From Haloarcula argentinensis DSM 12282 (lineage in GTDB: Archaea > Halobacteriota > Halobacteria > Halobacteriales > Haloarculaceae): a stretch of DNA of 40,241 nucleotides. Below the pieces are notes generated by a model, which made no database searches, had not been told where the DNA came from, and saw only the letters and a program-made list of their open reading frames with translations. The stretch is from contig AOLX01000010.1 in NCBI GenBank assembly GCA_000336895.1, forward strand, positions 77,128 through 117,368. Reading direction: 5' to 3'. A program made the translations under genes and the position numbers. This document shows, piece by piece, positions 1 to 6,497 of the stretch (position 1 is the first letter of the stretch; each line of letters begins with the position of its first letter).

Positions 1-477
1 GCCTTCAATCGACCGTCCGATTAGCAGGTCCGCATCCTGGGCCTCACGGAAGAGCGTGGATGCCTGCTCTTTCACCGACCGACTCTCAGACAACGCACTC
101 GCAATCCGTCGGACTTCACCGAGCCCGTGGGCAAGGTTCCGGTCGCGCTTGCTGGTGTATTTCGACCGACCATGGAGCCGACGCTGGCGAGCAAGCCGTC
201 GACGCCGTCTCGAAGAAATGTCTGCACTATCGACGCTCCCGATGTTCGTCGACAGGCCTCGGTCGTGGCGAGTGGCTGTTCGGGGCGCACCCGTCCGCTT
301 CTGTTCTTCTTGATTGTACGTTCGCCACTCCGGCCCGTGGTCGATCTGGTCTTGTTCGGTCACCAAGCCACAGTTCTCGCAGTGCGTTTCTCGCCCGCTG
401 CTATCGAGCGTGCCGCCACACTCGGGACAGCCCTGTGCAACTGCAAACAGCTCTGTCTGGACAGTTTGTGAAGACAT
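1..477 (-). CDS. tfb: Transcription initiation factor TFB (TFIIB), N-terminal part; C-terminus beyond window
   Basis: Archaeal TFB bridges TBP-bound promoter DNA and RNA polymerase. The frame is open from the ATG at 477 to the window edge (159 codons). It has an N-terminal zinc ribbon (C17, C20, C33, C36), the B-finger/linker region around RTGAPRTATRHDRGL (residues 61-74), and from about residue 105 the start of the first cyclin fold. The second cyclin fold and the stop lie outside. The start is fixed by the zinc ribbon and by the hairpin element 12 bp upstream. Haloarchaea usually carry several TFB paralogues that divide promoter preference. This one sits in the hairpin cassette array and carries the same element, so it may regulate itself and its neighbours (inference). 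Family assignment is secure. Confidence 0.93.
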   Translation of the reverse strand, partial: MSSQTVQTELFAVAQGCPECGGTLDSSGRETHCENCGLVTEQDQIDHGPEWRTYNQEEQKRTGAPRTATRHDRGLSTNIGSVDSADISSRRRRRLARQRRLHGRSKYTSKRDRNLAHGLGEVRRIASALSESRSVKEQASTLFREAQDADLLIGRSIEG

Positions 478-489
478 ATTTCGAGATAT

Positions 490-518
490 CCTCTCACCCG
501 ACTGGAGGCTCAGAAAAC
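490..518 (-). promoter_or_regulatory. Hairpin promoter/leader element 1 (TFB)
   Basis: The arms CCTC (490-493) and GAGG (505-508) flank a loop that reads AGTCGGGTGA in the sense direction. The T-rich box TTTTCTG lies just upstream at 511-517. The TFB start codon is 12 bp downstream. It matches the other 15 elements in layout. Confidence 0.65.
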
Positions 519-534
519 ACGCTGCGGCGCCCGG

Positions 535-1221
535 TCAGGCGTCGGGCAGTTTTCCATCCGGGCGCGGGACTCGCTTGGCTTCGATCTCGATCTCGACCCG
601 GCGACGGTGCTTGCATCGCTCGGCGGTATCGGGACAACTGCATGTCTCCTCAAGCACGTCAACCTCGTACCGGCTCTCTGACGCCGAGTGGACCTCGTAG
701 CGACCGGGCTTTGCGAGAAAGGAGACATCTATATCTTCCCGTTTCGCTCGCTTCGTACGCGGTTCATCGTCGGAGGTAACGGCCAATGGGTCCTCTTTGG
801 GGTCTGTGACGCCGCCGTCGTTGAACCGAACCTGCATGACCCCGCCGTCAGCGACCGCTTTTCGAGGTTCGCCGTCGACGTGCATACCGAACTGGTCGTC
901 CAATGCTTTGTCGTCCACCCATTGTGGGATGGGTCGCTCGCCGGTCGCGAAGGCGACTCGCTTCTCGTGCTTGCACTCCTTTCCGGGATTGTACTGCTTC
1001 CACGGGCACTCGCAACTCCCTGTTCGAGTGTCGACAAGGTACTCTGAACCCGAACTAGAGTTGACCAAGAAGAGGTCGTCGGCGTTTCGTGCCCGACCAA
1101 CCGAGTCCATCACAGTCATCACTTCGGTCAACGCCGAAACAGTGCGGCTGTTCGGGCTGGCCTCCGCAATCTCACTCTCGTCGATGCTGCCGGCGTCGCT
1201 ACTGGATTCTGTGGTAGCCAT
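535..1221 (-). CDS. Double SWIM zinc-finger protein
   Basis: 228 aa beginning MATTESSS. There are two SWIM-type (CxCx(n)CxH) modules. The first is around residues 70-90 (CECPWKQYNPGKECKH); the second, near the C-terminus, reads CSCPDTAERCKH. SWIM fingers bind DNA or proteins and are common as small stand-alone proteins in haloarchaea; no target can be inferred. The ATG at 1221 is chosen because a longer frame would run back through the hairpin promoter element at 1252-1280. It is a single-gene cassette whose stop lies about 17 bp from the TFB promoter box. Confidence 0.85.
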   Translation of the reverse strand: MATTESSSDAGSIDESEIAEASPNSRTVSALTEVMTVMDSVGRARNADDLFLVNSSSGSEYLVDTRTGSCECPWKQYNPGKECKHEKRVAFATGERPIPQWVDDKALDDQFGMHVDGEPRKAVADGGVMQVRFNDGGVTDPKEDPLAVTSDDEPRTKRAKREDIDVSFLAKPGRYEVHSASESRYEVDVLEETCSCPDTAERCKHRRRVEIEIEAKRVPRPDGKLPDA

Positions 1222-1251
1222 GAATGACAGGCGGCACGCCCTCTCTGGGAC

Positions 1252-1280
1252 GCCCCTCACCCCACAGGGGCGCAGAAAAT
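1252..1280 (-). promoter_or_regulatory. Hairpin promoter/leader element 2 (SWIM gene)
   Basis: Perfect 6-bp arms GCCCCT (1252-1257) and AGGGGC (1266-1271) around an 8-nt loop (GTGGGGTG in sense), then the T-rich box at 1273-1280. The start codon is 30 bp downstream, so this is the long-leader subclass. The leader contains a segment related to those of elements 3 and 4. Confidence 0.7.
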
Positions 1281-1295
1281 CCACCTAATGCACCG

Positions 1296-1505
1296 TCAAA
1301 CCATTCCAGAAGGCCGTCTCGTGGTGCAAATGAACGTTATGAGAGACTGTCGGGCATCGGCTTTGCTGTCACACTCCCATACCGTGTTTGGGCCGCCGAA
1401 TACCCAGCTGTCAAGCTCGTTAGAGTACCGCATACCGACTGTCTTGTCGTTGTGGTCATTCTGGAATGCTAGTGGGTCAGTGTTGACAAGTGTCCAGTCC
1501 AGCAT
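1296..1505 (-). CDS. Hypothetical protein, 69 aa
   Basis: Third gene of a three-gene cassette (1920 down to 1296). The start at 1505 is 3 bp after the upstream stop, so translational coupling is likely. The sequence (MLDWTLVNTDPLAFQNDH...) has a WVFGG segment and a basic C-terminus but no motif I recognise. No membrane segment is visible. Its stop lies about 15 bp from promoter element 2, in line with the compact cassette packing. Confidence 0.65.
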   Translation of the reverse strand: MLDWTLVNTDPLAFQNDHNDKTVGMRYSNELDSWVFGGPNTVWECDSKADARQSLITFICTTRRPSGMV

Positions 1506-1508
1506 TGG

Positions 1509-1724
1509 TCAGAGTTCTGTTGCCTGCATCTGTTCGTGGACGTCGGGATTGACCACTGGAATGACGCCCTCAATCTCCTCTTTGCCATACTCTTCACGAA
1601 TCAGATCATGGATATCGTTCGCGAGGGCAACAGCCTCGTCTTGCTTGGTGGAACTCGCCTCGTTCTCCGGGAAGTCAGCTGGCCCGACCCCCTCGACAAT
1701 GATGAACAGGTGGTCGTCACTCAT
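1509..1724 (-). CDS. Hypothetical acidic protein, 71 aa
   Basis: Second gene of the cassette. The ATG at 1724 overlaps the end of the upstream gene by 8 bp. The protein is acidic (MSDDHLFIIVEGVGPADFPE...), with a beta-strand-like start and then a helix rich in D and E, as expected of a soluble haloarchaeal protein. I do not recognise the family. The larger in-frame extension upstream is arginine-rich shadow sequence and is rejected. Confidence 0.7.
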   Translation of the reverse strand: MSDDHLFIIVEGVGPADFPENEASSTKQDEAVALANDIHDLIREEYGKEEIEGVIPVVNPDVHEQMQATEL

Positions 1725-1920
1725 TGTCGACCTCTTCGACGAGTAGCGTCGTTTCGGGCAATGGATCGCGGGAGGTCGACAGGTTCTCCGAAGTCTCCAG
1801 CGTTTCCTCGACCAACTCGACCAGTGCCTCCGAGGTATCGCCAAAGTGAACGATAGCGTCGGGATCGAGATAACTGTCGTATTGCTGTGCAGCTGTCTCG
1901 TCTGTCTTGTTCTTATTCAT
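1717..1920 (-). CDS. Hypothetical acidic protein, 67 aa; N-terminus duplicated in the 2155-2520 protein
   Basis: First gene of the cassette. The first 16 residues (MNKNKTDETAAQQYDS) nearly match the start of the 2155-2520 protein (MSKNKTDETTAQQCDS), while the remainders differ. The upstream promoter hairpins of the two genes are also alike and lie exactly 600 bp apart, so the 5' ends come from a duplication. The remainder is acidic and leucine-rich with no recognised motif. Function unknown. Confidence 0.7.
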   Translation of the reverse strand: MNKNKTDETAAQQYDSYLDPDAIVHFGDTSEALVELVEETLETSENLSTSRDPLPETTLLVEEVDNE

Positions 1921-1950
1921 AAGCGGTATGTAGAGCGCCCTCAGTGGGAC

Positions 1951-1979
1951 GCACCTCACCCCACTGGGGCACAGAAAAT
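1951..1979 (-). promoter_or_regulatory. Hairpin promoter/leader element 3
   Basis: The GCACC and GGGGC arms (1951-1955 with 1966-1970) contain one mismatch; CCCC-ACT-GGGG is an alternative fold. The T-rich box is at 1972-1979. The start codon at 1920 is 30 bp away. It is nearly identical to element 4. Confidence 0.6.
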
Positions 1980-1983
1980 CCAC

Positions 1984-2154
1984 CAGACAGCGCGCTCCTC
2001 GGCGGCCGGTTCATCGCGACGGGCCTTGCCTGCCTCCAGAAGCGGGACCGCCGGACCGGCCTGCCGGTCCAAGGTGGAGCGTGTCCCCCGAGCGCTTGCG
2101 CTCGGGAACCGTGGACATGAGATAAAGCAAAGGAGTGGCCGGTACGACCCCCGA
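1984..2154 (-). pseudogene. Degenerate gene remnant with two strong short-loop palindromes
   Basis: No start-to-stop gene is visible. A minus-strand frame ending GKARRDEPAAEE resembles the C-terminal end of the 2593-2808 protein (REVRRDESDAE) at the same position relative to the next hairpin element. This suggests a decayed copy left by the 600-bp duplication. Two palindromes stand out: GGACCGGC-CT-GCCGGTCC (2053-2070) and CCCGAGCGC-TT-GCGCTCGGG (2087-2106). They may be a transcription stop or scars of a small mobile element; neither can be shown here. Confidence 0.35.
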
Positions 2155-2520
2155 TTAAGTCGCGATGACGTTCCTGTTTTCGTCGATGGTGTACCTGAGT
2201 GGGTACACGTTGCCGTCGATATGCCGGGACTTCTTCGGGAGCGTCTCGTTCAACCACTCTTCACGGTCGGCGTCGGTTTGGATGTCCTCGTTCGGAGAGT
2301 GGACGCTGAACAGGTCCATGCTGACCCACCGGTTGACCGTCTGCTCGCCGGACGGTGAGTACACCTTCACCTGCTCCTTCTCAGCGTCAACACCGACGAC
2401 GGCGAGTGCAGACGTTCCCTCAGCCGTTTTCAGTCCATCGCCGATATCCACGGCCTCGGGGTCGATGTCGAGGCTGTCGCATTGCTGTGCAGTTGTCTCG
2501 TCTGTCTTGTTCTTACTCAT
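2155..2520 (-). CDS. Hypothetical protein, 121 aa
   Basis: Single-gene cassette that starts with the ATG at 2520, 31 bp after hairpin element 4. The N-terminal 16 residues are shared with the 1717-1920 protein; the rest is different. From about residue 35 it looks like a small beta-rich domain (TSALAVVGVDAEKEQVKVYS), then acidic helices and a closing beta hairpin. No catalytic or metal motif is visible and the family is not recognised. Confidence 0.7.
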   Translation of the reverse strand: MSKNKTDETTAQQCDSLDIDPEAVDIGDGLKTAEGTSALAVVGVDAEKEQVKVYSPSGEQTVNRWVSMDLFSVHSPNEDIQTDADREEWLNETLPKKSRHIDGNVYPLRYTIDENRNVIAT

Positions 2521-2551
2521 AATCGGTCGGCGGAGCGCCCTCAGTGGGACG

Positions 2552-2578
2552 CCCCTCACCCCACTGGGGTACAGAAAT
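2552..2578 (-). promoter_or_regulatory. Hairpin promoter/leader element 4
   Basis: The arms CCCC (2552-2555) and GGGG (2566-2569) surround the loop AGTGGGGTGA in sense, with a T-rich box at 2573-2578. It lies exactly 600 bp from element 3, and the similarity continues into the leader and the first codons of the gene. Confidence 0.6.
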
Positions 2579-2592
2579 CACATGGCGGCTTG

Positions 2593-2808
2593 TCACTCGG
2601 CATCCGATTCATCGCGACGGACTTCGCGTGCCCGCAGTCGAAGCCGAGACTGGACTGGCGTCCGGCTCTCGTGCTGGTTCTCGTAGGCGAGATATTGCTG
2701 GATCGTTTCGATTGAGTGCATACAGTTGATGCCGGCGACGATTGGCTGGAGGTGGTCGGCGTCCAGCAACCGCTCTGGAGGGAGTTTATCCAGAATTGGG
2801 TCGCTCAT
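2593..2808 (-). CDS. Hypothetical protein, 71 aa
   Basis: Last of four genes joined by ATGA stop/start overlaps (3615 down to 2593). It is a helical protein beginning MSDPILDKLPPERLLDADHL with an arginine-rich C-terminal third. Two in-frame methionines are possible, but the ATGA overlap at 2805-2808 supports 2808. No domain recognised. Confidence 0.75.
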   Translation of the reverse strand: MSDPILDKLPPERLLDADHLQPIVAGINCMHSIETIQQYLAYENQHESRTPVQSRLRLRAREVRRDESDAE

Positions 2809-3005
2809 GTGTCTTCCTCCCGGAAGTCATCAAGTGTCGTCCTTCGCTTGTACCGACAGTCCGGGTAGTGAGCTAGAAGCGTCTCGTCGACGGCCTCCCA
2901 GAAGCCGACCTTGTGTGGCACAACCGACTGCCAGAACCGAGCGCGTGCCAGTGCTGCCCCAACACGCTGGCGTTCCTCACGGCACCACTGTTCACGCTCG
3001 ATCAT
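2805..3005 (-). CDS. Hypothetical protein, 66 aa
   Basis: Third gene of the overlapping operon. The ATG at 3005 forms an ATGA overlap with the upstream stop; an ATG two codons earlier (3011) is the alternative. It is a basic/acidic helical protein (MIEREQWCREERQRVGAALA...) with no recognised motif. The long upstream extension of this frame is out of register with the real upstream gene and is rejected. Confidence 0.7.
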   Translation of the reverse strand: MIEREQWCREERQRVGAALARARFWQSVVPHKVGFWEAVDETLLAHYPDCRYKRRTTLDDFREEDT

Positions 3006-3316
3006 CGCCATATCGAGGCCCCCTCCGGTCGGTCTGCCATGTATGAGCTGGCAAGATCCAGACCAGCATCGAGTGTGCTTCGTGTCCCGACCAGTTTGGT
3101 CGCTCGTTCGAGCGCCCAGCCAGTATCGCTTCGCTTGAGCAGGACTGTGGCCCCGGTGTCGGGGATGTGCCACCCGATCGTGTCGTTGCCAGCGGCGAGA
3201 AATTCCCATTCACCGACGGCGGCTTCTTGTGCCGCGCTTTGCTTGTCAATCAACGCATCCGAGCGCGGGCCACCAGCGCCAAAATCGCCTAACGTCGCTG
3301 TTCCTGCTGGCGTCAT
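3002..3316 (-). CDS. Hypothetical protein, 104 aa
   Basis: Second gene of the operon, with an ATGA overlap (3313-3316) to the first. The N-terminus is glycine/alanine-rich. A middle segment (VGEWEFLAAGNDTIGWHI then TVLLKRSDTGWALERA) looks like a small beta-sheet domain. I do not recognise the family, and there is no signal peptide or membrane helix. Confidence 0.75.
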   Translation of the reverse strand: MTPAGTATLGDFGAGGPRSDALIDKQSAAQEAAVGEWEFLAAGNDTIGWHIPDTGATVLLKRSDTGWALERATKLVGTRSTLDAGLDLASSYMADRPEGASIWR

Positions 3317-3615
3317 GCGAGGACCTCCCAGCGCTCCCAGCCAGCGAGTTCGGCTTCGATGGCGGTTATGATGGTCGTCACTCGTTCCTCTACCGTGTCT
3401 GCCTGCTCACCGTCGACGTCTATGAGCGAGCGAAGTTCGAGTATGTCCGGCAGGGCAATGCTGTCGGATTGCCGGGCCACCGCACGGAGGACGACCGCTT
3501 CACGATCGGCGCTCTCGGACTGCGCTGGAACGGTTGTCGCGATGGACTCGACGAACTGCGGAGTGGTTGGCTGAGACGGGCCTTCCGAACGACTGCAGGA
3601 CATATTCTGAGACAT
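3313..3615 (-). CDS. Hypothetical protein, 100 aa
   Basis: First gene of the operon. The ATG at 3615 abuts the hairpin element, so GGTGAGAGG directly precedes the ATG. A frame extended to 3627 would begin inside the hairpin and is rejected. The protein has a polar N-terminus (to about residue 35) and then a helical acidic domain (LELRSLIDVDGEQADTVEER). Function unknown. Confidence 0.75.
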   Translation of the reverse strand: MSQNMSCSRSEGPSQPTTPQFVESIATTVPAQSESADREAVVLRAVARQSDSIALPDILELRSLIDVDGEQADTVEERVTTIITAIEAELAGWERWEVLA

Positions 3616-3644
3616 CCTCTCACCCACTAGAGGAACACAAAATT
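3616..3644 (-). promoter_or_regulatory. Hairpin promoter/leader element 5
   Basis: Perfect 5-bp arms CCTCT (3616-3620) and AGAGG (3629-3633), 8-nt loop AGTGGGTG in sense, T-rich box AATTTTGTG at 3636-3644. The ATG follows with no gap. The box-to-ATG distance of about 25-28 bp fits an archaeal TATA position for a leaderless transcript. Confidence 0.75.
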
Positions 3645-3808
3645 GGGGCTCACTGCCCCTGTGGATGGTTTTTACCCACTGTGTTGGCTGAAATACCTGC
3701 TCAATAAGACTGCGAATTGACTACCACAGCGTGTCATAGAAACGTTCGGAGACCGCGTTTCGGTTATCAACGGCCGGTCAATAATGGCGATCTAACTTGT
3801 ACAGTTCC

Positions 3809-4141
3809 TCACAATTCATCAACGTCAGCAATGACGCTTGCCATACCGAGAAACATTAATCCGAACCCAGCGATACCGGCTGGGATCGACACCCGGAGGA
3901 GAAATCCGCCGGTGAACGCGCCAACACCGCCAACAATAGCTCCACGCTTCCTTGCTGGGGCAGCGTCACGAGAGAGAGAAACAAACGCTTGGCGATGTGC
4001 TAACATGATTGAGCTTACGGCCACATAGAGCGGTAATAGTGAGATTGTAAGCAGGTGATCTGTCCCAGCAAATTCTGCGACAGATCCCGTAACAATCAGT
4101 CCAACAAATAGCGAAATAGCGTACCGGAGGGCAGGACGCAT
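3809..4141 (-). CDS. Four-helix membrane protein, 110 aa
   Basis: Small integral membrane protein with four hydrophobic segments: ALRYAISLFVGLIVTGSVA, TISLLPLYVAVSSIML, GAIVGGVGAFTGGFLL and IAGFGLMFLGMASVIA. A basic loop (RDAAPARKRG) separates the second and third. The ATG at 4141 is preferred over a GTG at 4192 because a T/A-rich stretch about 20-30 bp upstream of it would serve as TATA box. Base composition is more AT-rich than the cassettes. It has no hairpin element, so it belongs to a different transcription unit. Family not recognised. Confidence 0.7.
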   Translation of the reverse strand: MRPALRYAISLFVGLIVTGSVAEFAGTDHLLTISLLPLYVAVSSIMLAHRQAFVSLSRDAAPARKRGAIVGGVGAFTGGFLLRVSIPAGIAGFGLMFLGMASVIADVDEL

Positions 4142-4296
4142 AAACACATCTGTGGCTGCGGAAAATAAAATACCCGTGCTATAGATGACCACCGACTATC
4201 AGGTACACTGATTATGCACGCTTAAATAGTCTCGTTGGCCCTGAGAAATCTCCGGCTGTAGCTCAAATCTGCCAGTTGTTAGCTGGAGCAGATGTG

Positions 4297-4530
4297 ATGG
4301 ACGAGATAGATTGGAGCGGACCGCCGCTAATAACACTAAACGAAGACCCAGAGGAGCTGTTTGACTGGACTGTCGAGACTACGAAATTTGGCGAGTTGTT
4401 CGCACAGTTTATGTATGAACCTCAGGAGGCGAGTGAGACTGTCGTTTATATGTTCGACTCGTTAGGAGCAGCACATCCCGAAGATATCCGAGCGGCTCAT
4501 CGTGAGCTAGCTGAAGCCAATGATCACTAA
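4297..4530 (+). CDS. Hypothetical acidic protein, 77 aa
   Basis: One of few plus-strand genes in the left part. It begins MDEIDWSGPPLI and is strongly acidic, with no membrane segment. A TATA-like CTTAAATA at 4221-4228 would start a transcript about 45 bp upstream of the ATG. A TTG at 4276 is an alternative start. Function unknown; composition fits a genuine soluble haloarchaeal protein. Confidence 0.6.
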   Translation: MDEIDWSGPPLITLNEDPEELFDWTVETTKFGELFAQFMYEPQEASETVVYMFDSLGAAHPEDIRAAHRELAEANDH

Positions 4531-4668
4531 ATTACTGATTTGATGGAGAGAAGCCTAGTACTGGGCGATTCACAAAGCTCTTTAAGCGGAGAACTGGGGA
4601 CGAAAACATCTTCTGTACCGCTCATTGGCAAATGAGCAGATTCACCGGATCCAGAGAACTGCCGCCGG

Positions 4669-4935
4669 CTACCCGATCCATCCGCTAATTTCAACCTGTT
4701 CACTGTCTGTTGGAGCATCGTCCGTAGTCTTCGTAGCTGAGTCAAACGGTGGATCGATGAGACACGGCACTTCCTCATCGTATGTCCGGTCGGGACGTTT
4801 CACGCAGTCGACCGGCACGATGGGACTGCACTCAGTGCAAGAGGTCGCGTCCCGTCGAAGCCGTTGATACTCACCGACCAGGGGATAGCGCTTGCGAGTC
4901 GATATGTCTCCGCTGCTGGACGACGAGTACTAGCA
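4669..4935 (-). pseudogene. Displaced C-terminal part of the 4800-5195 zinc protein
   Basis: Open minus-strand frame without a good start codon that ends at the TAG 4669-4671. It contains a fourth cysteine pair (CTEC), a basic stretch and an acidic tail (FDSATKTTDDAPTDSEQ) typical of haloarchaeal proteins. It overlaps the 3' end of the zinc gene in another frame. It is explained best as the original C-terminus, now out of frame. Confidence 0.45.
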
Positions 4936-5195
4936 GACTCGCAGCCAACGGCCCCACAGACGTCGCAGGTGAGAAGATGGTCTCGATCTGCCTCGTGGAA
5001 GAGCGACGCCGCCTGCTCGACGTTGTCGCGGTCCTGAAGCGCACACTCCCGGCAAATCGTGAACTCGAATACGCCATCCTCTCGATCCACTTCGTCAGGC
5101 CACCGGACGTATGTGAATGCCTCACCGGAGATGTCAGCTCTGTCCCCACAGAATCGACAGTACTCGGACGTTGCCTCGGGCTGGACGCCGCTCAT
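4800..5195 (-). CDS. Zinc-ribbon protein, 131 aa as it stands; probably frameshifted near 4930
   Basis: The ATG at 5195 overlaps the stop of the Mom-like gene (ATGA), so the two form an operon. CxxC pairs at residues 13-16 (CRFC), about 48-51 (CREC) and 77-80 (CDVC) indicate zinc binding. After about residue 85 the annotated frame becomes poor in G/C third positions. Another minus-strand frame that opens after a TAG near 4935 and ends at 4669-4671 looks more like real coding (CTEC, then an acidic tail ending SEQVEISGWIG). The simplest reading is an original gene spanning about 4669-5195 with one frameshift. No specific function. Confidence 0.65.
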   Translation of the reverse strand: MSGVQPEATSEYCRFCGDRADISGEAFTYVRWPDEVDREDGVFEFTICRECALQDRDNVEQAASLFHEADRDHLLTCDVCGAVGCESASTRRPAAETYRLASAIPWSVSINGFDGTRPLALSAVPSCRSTA

Positions 5196-5959
5196 CGGAA
5201 CCACCGTGCAAGTGTTGGTTGTTCGCGCGCAGTGTCTACGGGGCACAGAAAGCGCCATTTGTAGCGCTCTCGAATCGGCTTGTCCTCGCGGTTGCTTGCC
5301 TGCCCTGGTTCTCGATAGCCTGTACAGGTCCAGCCCTTGTCTTTCAGTGCTCGAACCATCGCCCCGTCATAATCCGAGCGAACCCACGTCAACAAGAAGC
5401 GAGTGTCGCGGTCGTCAGCCTGCAAGAAGCGCTCTTGGGAGCGAGCCAGCGCTGCTGAGGCAAGATTGGGCATCTGAACGCCCATGCAGATGCGTGCAGC
5501 CTCAACGAGCGAGTCACCAGAAATCATCTCGCTGTCAACGACTGGTGTGTCCGTCGACGGAAGCACTCGCCGGGCAGTCGCTCGAATCTCTGCAGGAAGA
5601 CTCTCAATATCGACTGGCTCGGGACAGAGCTGGCCGTCGACGCCGTATCGGATTCGCTTCTTCGAAATCAGTGGGTAGCGATACGTGATAGCTCCAACGA
5701 GTGAGTCTTGGAAGTATAGCCCGTGATGGGCGAGATTGACCGACGGCAGCGACCCCATATATGAGTGGTGGGCCTCGTACACGGCAGCTGCGGTGTCCCT
5801 GTCGATTGGTTCGACGCCGACATGATCGGCAAACCGAATCCCCAGAGGGGCGGTGAACGGGTCTCCATCGGCGTGGATCGGACAGGAACACTGCTCTGTC
5901 TCCGCTGGCGGGCGATGCTGGAATGACTGTGCTCGCGTCGACGCTGAGTGCGTGGACAT
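5192..5959 (-). CDS. GNAT-fold acyltransferase-like protein, Mom/XF1762-like
   Basis: 255 aa. The pattern resembles the Mom-type branch of GNAT enzymes: an EAHHSYMGSLP segment, then a strand pair HHGLYFQDSLVGAITY (about 81-96), a helix with EAARICMGVQMPNLASAALA, and a C-terminal FLLTWVRSDYDGAMVRALKDKGW that ends in a strand. Phage Mu Mom modifies adenine in DNA to evade restriction; other family members are uncharacterised. Cysteines near the N-terminus (CSC) may bind metal. The ATG at 5959 abuts hairpin element 6. Assignment is from pattern memory; substrate unknown. Confidence 0.6.
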   Translation of the reverse strand: MSTHSASTRAQSFQHRPPAETEQCSCPIHADGDPFTAPLGIRFADHVGVEPIDRDTAAAVYEAHHSYMGSLPSVNLAHHGLYFQDSLVGAITYRYPLISKKRIRYGVDGQLCPEPVDIESLPAEIRATARRVLPSTDTPVVDSEMISGDSLVEAARICMGVQMPNLASAALARSQERFLQADDRDTRFLLTWVRSDYDGAMVRALKDKGWTCTGYREPGQASNREDKPIRERYKWRFLCPVDTAREQPTLARWFR

Positions 5960-5986
5960 CCTCTCACCCACCGGAGGAACACAAAA
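5960..5986 (-). promoter_or_regulatory. Hairpin promoter/leader element 6
   Basis: Arms CCTC (5960-5963) and GAGG (5974-5977), loop CGGTGGGTGA in sense, box TTTTGTG at 5980-5986. The start codon of the Mom-like gene follows immediately. Confidence 0.7.
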
Positions 5987-5997
5987 CCGCTATCGAG

Positions 5998-6462
5998 TCA
6001 CCAGGGGGTGATGACAATGCCGGCGTCTGGGCCTTCGATATACACTGGTTCACACCCGCGGTAGAAGATCGTGAATCGTTCTGGCTGGTACGCAGGATGC
6101 TTCGCAAGCGTTGCGACTGCACGGCTCACGTCCGCTGGCGGGAACTGTGGCTCGCCTGACCGGAGGGCAAGGCGACCGGACTGGAGCACGTCCCACGACT
6201 GGAACTGGTAGTCGGTTGGAGGGGTAAACGTCTCTCGGGCCGTCGCGACAAGATACTCCGCACCGTCGACGACTTTTCCGGCTATGGAATAGCGAGCAGA
6301 CTCCGGACGAACGGTGACAGCGCCATCGAACGCAGAGACTACTTCATCCTTCCAGACAAACGGCGAGGGAGGCTTGGCGACTGCAATTGGTTGCCCGTCG
6401 ATGGGCGATTCGTTGCGGTTCGTGGCTGATCCATCACGGACTTCAGAGGTTGGTTCTGTCAT
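5998..6462 (-). CDS. Hypothetical protein, 154 aa, paralogue of the 6498-7178 product
   Basis: The C-terminal ~120 residues match the neighbouring 226-aa protein closely. Shared blocks include GKVV(D/S)GA(E/D)YL(V/I)ATAR, LQSGRLA, and the closing FYRG...Y(I/L)EGP..G(I/V)(V/I)I. The N-terminus is short and polar and lacks the neighbour's zinc-like segment. The ATG at 6462 abuts hairpin element 7. No known fold recognised. Copies in separate cassettes suggest duplication of a whole cassette. Confidence 0.8.
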   Translation of the reverse strand: MTEPTSEVRDGSATNRNESPIDGQPIAVAKPPSPFVWKDEVVSAFDGAVTVRPESARYSIAGKVVDGAEYLVATARETFTPPTDYQFQSWDVLQSGRLALRSGEPQFPPADVSRAVATLAKHPAYQPERFTIFYRGCEPVYIEGPDAGIVITPW

Positions 6463-6490
6463 CCTCTCACTCGCTGGAGGAACGAAAAAT
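6463..6490 (-). promoter_or_regulatory. Hairpin promoter/leader element 7
   Basis: Arms CCTC (6463-6466) and GAGG (6477-6480), loop CAGCGAGTGA in sense, box ATTTTTCG at 6483-6490. The ATG directly follows. Confidence 0.65.
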
Positions 6491-6497
6491 CGCCGCG

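Noticed and set aside
60..779. 239-aa plus-strand frame
   Set aside because: Shadow of the TFB and SWIM genes; arginine/serine-rich with no motif.
2805..3209. 134-aa version of the third operon gene
   Set aside because: Its first 66 residues are out of frame with the real upstream gene and are Arg/Gly-rich; the ATGA overlap supports 3005.
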